From Halobacteriales archaeon SW_10_68_16 (GTDB lineage: Archaea > Halobacteriota > Halobacteria > Halobacteriales > Haloarculaceae), in the NCBI GenBank assembly GCA_003023485.1, contig PXSG01000097.1:1-11817 (forward strand): 11,817 nucleotides of DNA, given 5' to 3'. Numbering within the stretch: the first letter of the stretch is position 1; the number at the start of each line of letters is the position of its first letter. Position numbers and translations under genes: made by a program. This document shows, one piece after another, positions 6,014 to 11,817 of this stretch. The notes below the pieces were generated by a model that worked only from the letters and a program-made list of their open reading frames with translations, was not told where the DNA came from and made no database searches.

Positions 6014-6847
6014 TCACGCAGGTTCGACGGACCGGCGCTCCAGGCCACCCTCCCAGCGGAGAACCACCCGCATCTCGCCGTCGAAAAAGCGCGCCTCGAC
6101 GGTCCGGGTGGCCGTGACGGTCTCGCCCGCGGGAACCGCTACCTCGATTTCGGGCTGGTCGGAGATGGCGTCGTTGCCGAGTTCGGCCAGGAAGTGACCG
6201 TCGCGGTCGCCGGTGTTTGCCACATCCAGTTCCACCTCGATGTCGGCGCCCTCCCGGGCCGTCCCGGGGGCCCTGATATCCTCCAGCGAGAACTCCGGCG
6301 CCCGTCCCAGTTTCGCGACCAGGTCCGCCGGGACCGGCCACCGCACCTCCCGGGGACCGTGCCAGACGACGGCAGCCTCGGAGATGGCGGCGTCGGTCGG
6401 CACGGCGAATCCCACCGGCTGGACCGAGTCCGCCGCGTCGGGTGCGAACCCGAGAGAGCGGTCGGGCCGCCCCGCGAGCGTGTCCGCGGTCGCTGTCACG
6501 TCGATGTCCGCGGGGTCCCGCTCGCCCGCCACTGTGACCGCCGCGAGGAGGAACTGTGCGCCGTCCACCCACGTCGGGTCCGGATGGGCGCCCGTGAAGG
6601 TCACCATGCCGTGCCGGACCGCGAGGTCCGAGACCGTCACCCCGACGTCGTCGGCCACGTAGGCCTCGCCGGGCTGGCGGATCGCCGGTTCCGACGGTGT
6701 GGGTGAGGGTGTAGCCGTCGGTGTCGGCGTGGCGGGGTCGGTCGGCGTGGCCGTGGGTGTCGAGGTATCGTCGAACAGTCCGAGACAGCCCGTCACCGGG
6801 AGGGTCGCGAGCGTTCCGAGGAGGGCACGTCGGGAGGACGACTGCAC
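6014..6847 (-). CDS. Tat-exported lipoprotein with Thr/Pro linker and CARDB-like C-terminal domain
   Basis: This 277-residue protein starts at a GTG (6847). The start is placed there because it gives a proper Tat signal (SSRRALLG, residues 4-11) and lipobox VTGC with Cys21, and a TATA-like element lies 26 nt upstream. The longer open frame has no signal features. Residues 28-54 are a low-complexity Thr/Pro/Ala/Ser linker, the kind that lifts a domain off the membrane and is often glycosylated. A beta-rich domain (about 60-185) follows. A C-terminal segment (187-265) with VELDVANTGDRDGHFLAEL and a VPAGETVTATRTV stretch looks like a CARDB-type beta-sandwich. No catalytic residues are evident. 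It is likely a surface binding or adhesion protein, which is inference from architecture only. Its neighbours are unrelated and it appears to be a single-gene unit. Confidence 0.85.
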   Translation of the reverse strand: MQSSSRRALLGTLATLPVTGCLGLFDDTSTPTATPTDPATPTPTATPSPTPSEPAIRQPGEAYVADDVGVTVSDLAVRHGMVTFTGAHPDPTWVDGAQFLLAAVTVAGERDPADIDVTATADTLAGRPDRSLGFAPDAADSVQPVGFAVPTDAAISEAAVVWHGPREVRWPVPADLVAKLGRAPEFSLEDIRAPGTAREGADIEVELDVANTGDRDGHFLAELGNDAISDQPEIEVAVPAGETVTATRTVEARFFDGEMRVVLRWEGGLERRSVEPA

Positions 6848-6870
6848 GAGTGGGGGTTCTCCAGCGGCGG

Positions 6871-6877
6871 TAAGTGT
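6871..6877 (-). promoter_or_regulatory. TATA-like element of the linker-lipoprotein gene
   Basis: On the minus strand ACACTTA lies 24-30 nt before the GTG at 6847. It separates this gene from srp19-gar1 upstream and supports the GTG as the true start. Confidence 0.45.
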
Positions 6878-6941
6878 CTTGTGTGCGTTTCGATGGGTTC
6901 GCTGATTCGGGCCGGTAGTCGTATCCGGCCAGTGCCGACGT

Positions 6942-7172
6942 CTAGTCGCGTGCGTACAGCGGCGTCCCGACCAGCCCCGCCAGGCGGACCCCCTCGGCCG
7001 GCGAGACGGCGAGGTAGGGTTCCTCGACGGGGCCGAACACGTCCACGACACGGCCGACGTCAGCGAGCGAGTCGTCGACCAGTTCGGTCCCGATATCGGG
7101 GTAGGTGTCGTCGGGCGACCGCACGATGGCGACGCCCTGTGCGGTCCGCACCACCGCCCCGGCGCGTCTCAT
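6942..7172 (-). CDS. gar1: H/ACA RNP protein Gar1
   Basis: Gar1 is a small protein of the archaeal H/ACA guide-RNA complex. It binds the pseudouridine synthase Cbf5 and helps substrate loading and release during rRNA pseudouridylation. The 76-residue product is one six-stranded RRM-unrelated beta-barrel in length and shows the family core [18 protein letters not shown] (39-56) followed by [10 protein letters not shown] (64-73). The start codon ATG at 7172 overlaps the srp19 stop as ATGA, so translation is coupled. The Gly/Arg-rich arms of eukaryotic Gar1 are absent, as normal in archaea. It has no promoter of its own that I can see. Confidence 0.92.
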   Translation of the reverse strand: MRRAGAVVRTAQGVAIVRSPDDTYPDIGTELVDDSLADVGRVVDVFGPVEEPYLAVSPAEGVRLAGLVGTPLYARD

Positions 7173-7447
7173 GCCCGTATCGCGGCGACGTAGGCCACGA
7201 CGGCTGCCAGGAGGTCGCTCTTGCTCGCGTCGTCGGCGCCCTGGACGAGCACCCGGCCGCGAGGTTCGAACTCCCGCGGGTAGGTCTTCTCGCGTTCGAT
7301 GACCGCGTCGTAGCCCACCTGCTGGACTGCCTGGGCGATCTCGTCGACAGTCGGCTCCGCGATTGCCTCCTCCAGCGAGACGCGCCGCCCCTCCCCCCTG
7401 GTGCACTCGGCGTCCAGGAACGCCGGCCAGATGACGTTCTCGACCAT
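7169..7447 (-). CDS. srp19: Signal recognition particle protein SRP19
   Basis: SRP19 binds helices 6 and 8 of the 7S RNA and prepares it to receive SRP54, so it serves co-translational targeting to the membrane. The 92-residue length is typical for archaea. The recognisable signature is [19 protein letters not shown] (residues 6-24), followed by the usual acidic segment and a [17 protein letters not shown] strand (54-70) ahead of KSDLL. The ATG at 7447 is the only start that leaves the conserved IWP near the N-terminus; upstream codons read as promoter. It overlaps gar1 by 4 nt. The two proteins serve different RNPs, so the operon pairs RNA-protein assembly factors rather than one pathway. 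The 7S RNA gene itself is not in this window. Confidence 0.95.
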   Translation of the reverse strand: MVENVIWPAFLDAECTRGEGRRVSLEEAIAEPTVDEIAQAVQQVGYDAVIEREKTYPREFEPRGRVLVQGADDASKSDLLAAVVAYVAAIRA

Positions 7448-7469
7448 GTCCCGACTCGGCGACCCCCGG

Positions 7470-7478
7470 ACAAACCTC
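7470..7478 (-). promoter_or_regulatory. TATA-like element of srp19-gar1
   Basis: On the minus strand GAGGTTTGT lies about 27 nt before the srp19 ATG. It is a mediocre match but is the only candidate at the correct spacing. It shares the 131-nt divergent region with the dehydratase promoter. Confidence 0.4.
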
Positions 7479-7548
7479 TTCCCCTTTCCCGTCCGTCCCA
7501 GCACCCGCGGTGTCGGGGGACGACTCGGTCGGATGTCCCGATGGAAGG

Positions 7549-7557
7549 ATTTTACTT
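7549..7557 (+). promoter_or_regulatory. TATA-box promoter of the sugar-acid dehydratase
   Basis: ATTTTACTT is centred 26-27 nt before the ATG at 7579, giving a leaderless transcript. It is one of the clearest TATA boxes in the window. Confidence 0.7.
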
Positions 7558-7578
7558 GTCTGTGAGTGAATTCCCGGT

Positions 7579-8820
7579 ATGACACGCGACTACAGCGCCC
7601 TGCGTGACCCGAACGCGGAGTACACGATGCGGGACCTCTCTGCGGGGTCGATGGGGCTGTCGGCCGATCGCGCGCCCGGCCCGCGCGACCTGGAGATCAC
7701 GGACGTCCAGACGACGATGGTCGACGGCAACTTCCCGTGGACGCTCGTCCGCGTCTACACGGACGCCGGCGTCGTCGGCACCGGCGAGGCCTACTGGGGC
7801 GCAGGCGTCCCCGAACTGATCGACCGGATAGTTCCCTTCCTCCGGGGCGAGAACCCCCTCGACATCGACCGCCTCTACGAGCACCTCGTCCAGAAGATGT
7901 CCGGCGAGGGCTCCGTCGAGGGTGTCACCGTCACCGCCATCGCGGGGATCGAAACCGCACTGCACGACCTCGCGGGGAAGGTCATGGACGTGCCGGCCTA
8001 CCAACTGCTTGGTGGCAAGTACCGCGACGAGGTGCGCGTCTACTGTGACTGCCACACCGAGGCCGAGGCCGACCCCGCCGCGTGTGCCGGCGAGGCCGAA
8101 CGGGTCGTGGAGGAACTGGGCTACGACGCCCTGAAGTTCGACCTCGACGTCCCTTCCGGGTACGAGAAGGACCGCGCGAACCGCCACCTCCGGCCCGGCG
8201 AGATCAGACACAAGGCCGAGATCGTCGAACAGGTCACCGAGCGCGTCAAAGACCGGGCGGACGTCTCCTTCGACTGTCACTGGACGTTCACCAAGGACTC
8301 GGCCAACCGTCTCGCCGCGGCTATCGAGGAGTACGATGTCTGGTGGCTGGAGGACCCCGTTCCCCCGGAGAACCTCGAGGTCCAGCGGGCCGTCACGGAG
8401 TCGACAGTGACGCCCATCGCGGCCGGGGAGAACCGCTACCGGGCGACCGAGCACCGCCGCCTCCTCGAGCAGCAGGCCGTCGACATCATCGCCCCGGACC
8501 TCCCCAAGGTCGGCGGGATGCGTGAGACGCGCAAGATCGCGGACGTCGCCAACCAGTACTACGTTCCCGTCGCGATGCACAACGTCGCCTCGCCAGTCGC
8601 GACGATGGCTGGGGCTCACCTCGGCGCCTCCATCCCGAACGCCCTCGCGCTCGAGTTTCACTCCTACCAGCTCGAGTGGTGGGAAGATCTCGTCGAGGAG
8701 GCCCTCATCGAGGACGGCTACATCACGGTGCCCGAGCGCCCGGGCCTGGGGGTCACGCTCGACCTCGATGTCGTCGCCGAGCACATGGTCGAAGGCGAGA
8801 CCCTCTTCGACCCTGCCTGA
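7579..8820 (+). CDS. Enolase-superfamily sugar-acid dehydratase (gluconate/xylonate type)
   Basis: This 413-residue enzyme of the mandelate racemase/muconate lactonizing group has all the expected parts. There is an N-terminal capping domain (about 38-145), then a TIM barrel with metal ligands D232 (FDCHW), E258 (WLEDP) and E284 (AAGENRY). The acid/base residues appear to be K187 and D189 (LKFDLD) on one side and H334 (AMHN) on the other, with D307 (APDLPK) nearby. It should dehydrate an aldonate to its 2-keto-3-deoxy form. The start [21 protein letters not shown] matches, from memory, haloarchaeal D-gluconate dehydratase (gnaD) and D-xylonate dehydratase (xacD), which are too alike to separate by eye. 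In haloarchaea these feed the semi-phosphorylative Entner-Doudoroff or oxidative pentose routes. No kinase, aldolase or regulator lies next to it, so context does not settle the substrate. Confidence 0.9.
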   Translation: MTRDYSALRDPNAEYTMRDLSAGSMGLSADRAPGPRDLEITDVQTTMVDGNFPWTLVRVYTDAGVVGTGEAYWGAGVPELIDRIVPFLRGENPLDIDRLYEHLVQKMSGEGSVEGVTVTAIAGIETALHDLAGKVMDVPAYQLLGGKYRDEVRVYCDCHTEAEADPAACAGEAERVVEELGYDALKFDLDVPSGYEKDRANRHLRPGEIRHKAEIVEQVTERVKDRADVSFDCHWTFTKDSANRLAAAIEEYDVWWLEDPVPPENLEVQRAVTESTVTPIAAGENRYRATEHRRLLEQQAVDIIAPDLPKVGGMRETRKIADVANQYYVPVAMHNVASPVATMAGAHLGASIPNALALEFHSYQLEWWEDLVEEALIEDGYITVPERPGLGVTLDLDVVAEHMVEGETLFDPA

Positions 8821-8823
8821 CTT

Positions 8824-8829
8824 CTATAT
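8824..8829 (+). promoter_or_regulatory. TATA box in front of a 19-codon ORF
   Basis: CTATAT lies three bases after the dehydratase stop and is centred 26-27 nt before the ATG at 8853. It is one of the best TATA matches in the window, yet the only reading frame it serves is 19 codons. Confidence 0.55.
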
Positions 8830-8852
8830 CCCACCCGCCCCAGGAACGTCCC

Positions 8853-8912
8853 ATGGAGATCGAAGGAGAGTGGTCCCGGGCGGAGATTCTCGGCGTCCCC
8901 CACCAGAAGTAG
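8853..8912 (+). pseudogene. 19-codon ORF, possible 5' stub of a deleted gene
   Basis: A perfectly placed TATA box precedes an ATG opening MEIEGEWSRAEILGVPHQK, which stops one base before the convergent HAD gene ends. The opening MEI(E/D)GEWSRxxI is, as far as I recall, how some haloarchaeal pyridoxamine-phosphate-oxidase-like proteins begin; the following LGVPHQK does not fit that family. The simplest explanation is that the 3' part was deleted when the locus was joined to the HAD gene, leaving promoter plus 12-13 original codons. It could instead be a functional micropeptide, since the promoter appears intact. Confidence 0.35.
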
Positions 8913-8913
8913 C

Positions 8914-9552
8914 TCAGACCCCGAGGTCGGTCAGCGATGAGACGCGCCGGTCGCCGAGCACCCGGTCGCCCTCCCAGTTGCGGTCGGGGCGGGAGACGTG
9001 AACGGCGTCGAGGCCGGCGTTGTGGGCCGCGCGGACGTCCGCGGGCATGTCGCCGGCCATCGCGCCGGCGTGGCCGTTGTGGCCGACGCCCATATCGTCC
9101 ATCGCCAACTGGACCGGCGCCGGGTCCGGTTTCCAGCCGGTCTCGTCGTCACAACAGACGATCGTCTCGAACCAGTCCTCGATGCCCAGTCGGTCGAGGA
9201 TGGGCAGCGTGAGGTACTCCTGGCAGTGGGTGACGACGCCGACGGGCGCCTGGGTCCGGGAGACGAAGGCCGCCGCGTCGTCGTAGACGTAGGTCGACCG
9301 GGCCCGGGAGCCGGGTTCCTCCACGTCGTGGAAGACCCGCCAGAACCGCTCGGCGTCGATGTCGGCGTCGGCGAGCAGCGTCTCGCGGGCGTTGCCGATG
9401 CCGTACCAGAGCAACTCCGCCTCGCGGTCGGAGAAGTCGTAGCCCAGCCGGTGGCCGACCTCGCCCATCGTCTCGTGGATGTAGGACTGCTCGACGTCGA
9501 GGACCGTCCCGTCGAGGTCCAGCACCCAGAAGTCGTACCCGCTCGTCGCCAT
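8914..9552 (-). CDS. HAD-superfamily hydrolase (phosphatase-like)
   Basis: This 212-residue protein carries all four HAD motifs. Motif I is LDLDGT (11-16, nucleophile D12 and acid/base D14), motif II is VVTHC with T108, motif III is WKPDP with K141, and motif IV is GDMPAD (167-172) with D168 and D172. A helical cap (about 20-95) between motifs I and II marks the subclass I, phosphoglycolate-phosphatase-like group. It should remove phosphate from a small metabolite; the substrate is unknown. The ATG at 9552 is the only Met near motif I, and a TATA-like element lies 27 nt upstream. The open frame runs much further upstream but is a shadow of the divergent zinc-ribbon gene. It converges with the dehydratase and 19-codon ORF on its 3' side. 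Confidence 0.9.
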   Translation of the reverse strand: MATSGYDFWVLDLDGTVLDVEQSYIHETMGEVGHRLGYDFSDREAELLWYGIGNARETLLADADIDAERFWRVFHDVEEPGSRARSTYVYDDAAAFVSRTQAPVGVVTHCQEYLTLPILDRLGIEDWFETIVCCDDETGWKPDPAPVQLAMDDMGVGHNGHAGAMAGDMPADVRAAHNAGLDAVHVSRPDRNWEGDRVLGDRRVSSLTDLGV

Positions 9553-9572
9553 CGGACCGCGAGGGTACGCGG

Positions 9573-9584
9573 TTATGAAATAAG
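9573..9584 (-). promoter_or_regulatory. TATA-box promoter of the HAD gene
   Basis: On the minus strand CTTATTTCATAA spans 21-32 nt before the ATG at 9552. It is the most A/T-rich spot in this divergent region and fits a leaderless transcript. Confidence 0.65.
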
Positions 9585-9591
9585 TATTTTC

Positions 9592-9603
9592 GGGGGTACC
9601 CCC
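9592..9603. promoter_or_regulatory. Perfect 12-bp palindrome, candidate operator
   Basis: GGGGGTACCCCC is perfectly self-complementary and sits just upstream of the HAD gene's TATA box, about 45 nt before its ATG. Position and symmetry suit a dimeric regulator's site. A chance G/C-rich palindrome is possible. Confidence 0.4.
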
Positions 9604-9678
9604 TAACGCCCCGGTTGTGCGCTCAGCACGCTCGAGACGACGGTTCGTTTGTCGGTGCTCGCTCACCCAAGCAGTACG

Positions 9679-9685
9679 CTTATGT
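9679..9685 (+). promoter_or_regulatory. TATA-like promoter of the zinc-ribbon gene
   Basis: CTTATGT is centred 28 nt before the ATG at 9710. It supports choosing that ATG over the earlier in-frame codons. Confidence 0.55.
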
Positions 9686-9709
9686 GCGACAGGCGGCGAA
9701 GTCGTGACA

Positions 9710-10438
9710 ATGAGTCTCAAGTGCTCGGTGTTCGGGCACCGATTCGGCGACGCCGAGGTCACACGCGAGCGCGAGGAGGAGGGCAGCGAAGTCGTCATCA
9801 CCATCCGGGAGACCGAGCGTTGCGAGCGGTGTGGCGAGACGCGCGTGGTCTCGACCAACAGGGAGGGGACCACGCTGGAGACCCCCTCGGACATCGTGGA
9901 GGCGGACGACGAGGGCGACGGGCCGGCCCGGGACGAGCCTGCGGCCGACGCTGCGGAGGCCTCCTCGTCGGCGGACGCCCCCGTCCCCGAACCGGGACCC
10001 GACGCCGCAGTCACCGCGACCGAGGACGCCGAACTCATCGATGAAGCCGAGAGTGCGGGCGGGGAGACACACGCCGGCGACGGGGAGAGTGACGCCTGGA
10101 CTGGCGGCCAGCCGACGGGCGAGGCCCGGGACCCGAGCGCCGAGGACGCGGTCATCATCGACGACGAACCCGACGAGAGCCCGCGGGCCCCGGGCGAGTG
10201 GCCCGAAGAGGAGGAGGAAGACGACGGCTGGGCGCCCGAGATCGAACCCGAGACGCGCCCGGTCGAGACCGACGACACCCAACTCGAACCGACCAGCGAG
10301 GCGGTGACGGTCCCCGAAGGGGAGTTCCACTGTCCGGAGTGTGGGTTCACGACGGCCGTCGAGTCCTCGTCGCTCCGACAGGGTGACTTCTGTCCGGACT
10401 GTCACCGCGGGAGCCTGGCCCACCGGACGGGCGAGTGA
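9710..10438 (+). CDS. Acidic protein with zinc-ribbon motifs at both ends (DUF7093-like)
   Basis: The 242-residue protein has two candidate zinc sites separated by a long disordered linker. The N-terminal site uses C5, H10 and C38ERC41. The C-terminal site is CPEC (208-211) with CPDC (228-231), a classic four-cysteine ribbon. Residues about 60-200 are low-complexity and extremely acidic, with runs such as EEEEEDDGW, so this part is probably unstructured. The opening MSLKCSVFGHRFGD matches, from memory, a haloarchaea-specific family of unknown function. Zinc ribbons of this type bind nucleic acid or partner proteins, but no function is assigned here. The start at 9710 is fixed by a TATA-like element 28 nt upstream and by the conserved MSLKC opening; the longer frame is not supported. 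It is transcribed divergently from the HAD gene. Confidence 0.85.
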   Translation: MSLKCSVFGHRFGDAEVTREREEEGSEVVITIRETERCERCGETRVVSTNREGTTLETPSDIVEADDEGDGPARDEPAADAAEASSSADAPVPEPGPDAAVTATEDAELIDEAESAGGETHAGDGESDAWTGGQPTGEARDPSAEDAVIIDDEPDESPRAPGEWPEEEEEDDGWAPEIEPETRPVETDDTQLEPTSEAVTVPEGEFHCPECGFTTAVESSSLRQGDFCPDCHRGSLAHRTGE

Positions 10439-10462
10439 CCCGGCGGGCGTGCCTCGAAAAAC

Positions 10463-10468
10463 GTAAAA
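10463..10468 (+). promoter_or_regulatory. TATA-like element of the DUF5611-like gene
   Basis: GTAAAA is centred 26-27 nt before the ATG at 10492, with another A run just upstream at 10457-10461. Spacing fits a leaderless start. Confidence 0.55.
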
Positions 10469-10491
10469 CGTCCCCTCGCAAAGCCCCGGCC

Positions 10492-10884
10492 ATGCGGGAG
10501 TACAAAATGCGCCGGGGCGAGCACCTCGAAGACCGCGTCGAGGACATGGCGGCGTTCATCGAGGAGCATTTCGGGGCCATCTCGGGGCAGGAGGAGTACA
10601 AGGGCAACACCTTGCACGTCGTCGAGGACCCGGACAATCCGGTCTTCGACCGCGTCGTCGCGGGGGCCGTCGAGTACAGCAGCAAGAAGAGCAAACTCGC
10701 GCTGGACATCGAGGAGCGCCCCGCCGAGGAAGTCATCGCCGAGGGGCACGTTGACGCTGCCGAGGACGCCGTGACCGTCAAGAACGACTTCCTCGAGGGT
10801 GCGACCGGCCGCGACGCCAAGGCCCGCCGGGACTCGATGAAGCGGGAAGTCGAGGACGACGCGGAAGCGCCCGACGACGTCTGA
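10492..10884 (+). CDS. Conserved haloarchaeal protein, DUF5611-like
   Basis: This small soluble protein of 130 residues has no signal peptide or membrane segment. The N-terminus MREYKMRRGEHLEDRVEDM and the central VVEDPDNPVFDRVVAGAVEY (43-62) followed by ERPAEEVIAEGHVDAAEDAV agree with what I recall of the haloarchaeal DUF5611 family, which has no assigned function. The C-terminus is charged (GRDAKARRDSMKREVEDD) and may form a helix. The conserved PDNPVF block suggests a structured alpha/beta domain. It sits 53 nt after the zinc-ribbon gene but has its own TATA-like element, so co-transcription is possible but not required. The function is unknown. Confidence 0.85.
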   Translation: MREYKMRRGEHLEDRVEDMAAFIEEHFGAISGQEEYKGNTLHVVEDPDNPVFDRVVAGAVEYSSKKSKLALDIEERPAEEVIAEGHVDAAEDAVTVKNDFLEGATGRDAKARRDSMKREVEDDAEAPDDV

Positions 10885-10900
10885 TTGGCCAGCCGACAGA

Positions 10901-10910
10901 CGTAAATTTC
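10901..10910 (+). promoter_or_regulatory. A/T-rich element: small-RNA promoter or T-tract terminator
   Basis: CGTAAATTTC lies 17-26 nt after the DUF5611-like stop. As a TATA box it would start transcription near 10931-10935, ahead of the hairpins at 10966-11000, with no good ORF following. As a terminator the TTT run would end the upstream gene. The sequence alone cannot decide. Confidence 0.3.
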
Positions 10911-10965
10911 TCGACGGCGTAACACGAGGGTGCCACCCCGGAGGCGTCAAATATCCGGGTCGGGT

Positions 10966-10977
10966 GGCCGTACGGCC
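10966..10977. repeat. Perfect 12-bp palindrome
   Basis: GGCCGTACGGCC is fully self-complementary. It lies five bases before a second, longer stem-loop that shares the GTACGG core. Confidence 0.4.
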
Positions 10978-10982
10978 GCCGA

Positions 10983-11000
10983 GTACGGGGCGACCCGTAC
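10983..11000. repeat. Seven-bp stem-loop with GCGA tetraloop
   Basis: GTACGGG (10983-10989) and CCCGTAC (10994-11000) pair perfectly around GCGA. As plus-strand RNA this is a GNRA-type tetraloop, an especially stable and often protein- or RNA-binding loop. It sits between the 3' ends of two convergent genes. Confidence 0.5.
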
Positions 11001-11068
11001 GATACGAGCCACGGACTCGCGGACGCGGCCCTCGGGCACGGGCAGGGTCCGATGGCCGTCGACGCTTC

Positions 11069-11817
11069 TTATTCCACCAGTCCGTATCCGCGATGGAACA
11101 GCCAGACGTCCAGCGCGACGACAGCGACCGTCAGCCCCGAGAGCACGGCCAGCGCCGCGTTCGGGTCGATGTCGGCGTAGGAGAGGAAGCCATACCGGAC
11201 GCCGTTGACCATGTATACCATGGGGTTCACGAGCGAGAGCGTCCGGTACGGTTCCGGGAGGATGTCCAGCGCGTAGAAGACGCCGCCGAAGAACACGAGC
11301 GGGCGGATGATGAACTGGTTGAGGACCGTCAGGTAGTCGAAATCGCGCGCCCAGAGGCCGCCGACGACGCCGAAACCCGCAAAGAGCAGCGTGATGACGA
11401 GCATGAACACCACGAGGTACAACGGCCGGGCGACCGCCAGCACCGACCCGGTCAGCCAGAGGAAGACGACCCCGATGACGGCGATGATGGTCCCGACGAG
11501 CAGGCCCCGCAGCGCCGAGGCGAGGACGTAGGCCAGCACCATCGCGCGGTTCGAGAGCGGCGAGGTCACGACGGCCTCGATGTAGTTGTTCCACCGGCCG
11601 TGGAAAATCGAGAAGGAGGCGTTCTCGAAGGCGTTCGAGATGCTCCCGAGGACGATCAGCCCGGGGAGGATGAACACGATGTAGTCGAACCCGGCGATGG
11701 CGTCGATGCGGCCCCCGAGGATGACCCCGAAGACCGCGAAGTAGAGGACGTTCGTGATCATCGGCGGGACGAACGTGTTCGCGGGACGCCGGACGTAGCG
11801 CAACACCTCGCGGCGCA
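11069..11817 (-). CDS. ABC-2 type transporter permease (5' end outside window)
   Basis: The minus-strand frame is open to the window edge, so the N-terminus is missing; a GTG at 11806 lies within the family's conserved RREVLRYVRRPANTF stretch and is not a true start. About 249 residues are visible with six hydrophobic segments. They begin with FVPPMITNVLYFAVFGVIL, continue through a helix with FILPGLIVLGSISNAF, and end with LDVWLFHRG. This is the ABC-2 membrane fold. Members export polysaccharide, drugs or lipids when paired with an ATPase, which would lie beyond the right edge. The short distance between membrane segments and the LVNPMVYMVNGVRYGF block near the end agree with haloarchaeal drug/export-type permeases. 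The substrate is unknown. Confidence 0.9.
   Translation of the reverse strand, partial: RREVLRYVRRPANTFVPPMITNVLYFAVFGVILGGRIDAIAGFDYIVFILPGLIVLGSISNAFENASFSIFHGRWNNYIEAVVTSPLSNRAMVLAYVLASALRGLLVGTIIAVIGVVFLWLTGSVLAVARPLYLVVFMLVITLLFAGFGVVGGLWARDFDYLTVLNQFIIRPLVFFGGVFYALDILPEPYRTLSLVNPMVYMVNGVRYGFLSYADIDPNAALAVLSGLTVAVVALDVWLFHRGYGLVE

Noticed and set aside
5370..6572. 400-codon minus-strand frame upstream of the MaoC-like domain
   Set aside because: The region beyond 5801 is Arg/Gly-rich, antisense to nothing useful and overlaps the lipoprotein gene in another frame. The TATA box and MaoC length place the start at 5801.
6700..6770. Tandem repeat at the lipoprotein linker
   Set aside because: The repetition follows from Thr/Pro codons in a low-complexity linker and has no exact repeat unit.
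7552..8784. 410-codon open frame antisense to the dehydratase
   Set aside because: It mirrors a strongly conserved enzyme gene and has the Gly/Val/Arg-rich composition of GC-rich antisense frames, with no recognisable motif.
8914..10350. 478-codon minus-strand open frame
   Set aside because: Only its last 213 codons are the HAD gene. The rest is Ser-rich antisense of the zinc-ribbon gene and has no start before the HAD motif I.
10947..11060. Minus-strand frame after the permease stop, ending AVRPPDPDI
   Set aside because: It has moderate codon bias but no good start codon and no homology I recognise; too short to call.
10930..11208. 92-codon plus-strand ORF starting GTG after the AT-rich element
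   Set aside because: It is very Arg-rich and largely antisense to the permease, unlike haloarchaeal proteins.
11804..11806. GTG as the permease start
   Set aside because: The frame stays open to the window edge and the residues before the GTG fit the family's conserved REVLRY stretch, so the true start lies outside.

Overview
The window looks like chromosomal DNA of a halophilic archaeon (class Halobacteria). It has high GC with strong G/C bias at third codon positions, very acidic proteins, twin-arginine lipoproteins with a lipobox, archaeal proteins such as SRP19 and Gar1, and an A/T-rich TATA-like element 26-29 nt before almost every first start codon with no Shine-Dalgarno sequence. I cannot name the species.

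Layout. 1-1264 (+): the 3' end of a TraB-family membrane protein overlapping a site-2 (M50) metalloprotease. 1335-2198 (+): a sulfatase/alkaline-phosphatase-fold hydrolase. 2284-3919 (+): two tandem paralogous Tat lipoproteins of unknown function, the first cut short where the second one's promoter begins. 3920-4301: a hairpin-rich convergent intergenic region with one doubtful reverse ORF. 4302-5801 (-): a MaoC-like hotdog protein, MoaB and MoaC, an apparent operon carrying two molybdenum cofactor steps. 5802-6013: a gap with what looks like the 5' stub of a lost MATE transporter gene. 6014-6847 (-): a Tat lipoprotein with a Thr/Pro linker. 6942-7447 (-): srp19-gar1, overlapping by 4 nt. 7579-8820 (+): an enolase-superfamily sugar-acid dehydratase of the gluconate/xylonate type. 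8821-8913: a clear TATA box in front of a 19-codon ORF, possibly another gene stub. 8914-9552 (-): a HAD hydrolase. 9710-10438 (+): an acidic protein with a zinc-ribbon-like cysteine pair-set at each end. 10492-10884 (+): a conserved haloarchaeal protein (DUF5611-like). 11069-11817 (-): an ABC-2 permease running off the window.

Most of this is ordinary haloarchaeal core genome, and I see no defence island, CRISPR array, insertion sequence, tRNA or rRNA. The unusual signals are small: three 3'-truncated genes or gene stubs, a stem-loop cluster at 4121-4270, a promoter-like element followed by two stem-loops at 10901-11000, and a perfect 12-bp palindrome in a divergent promoter region. Genes that start an operon appear leaderless, while the internal genes (M50 protease, moaC, gar1) start inside the previous stop codon through an ATGA overlap, which implies translational coupling.
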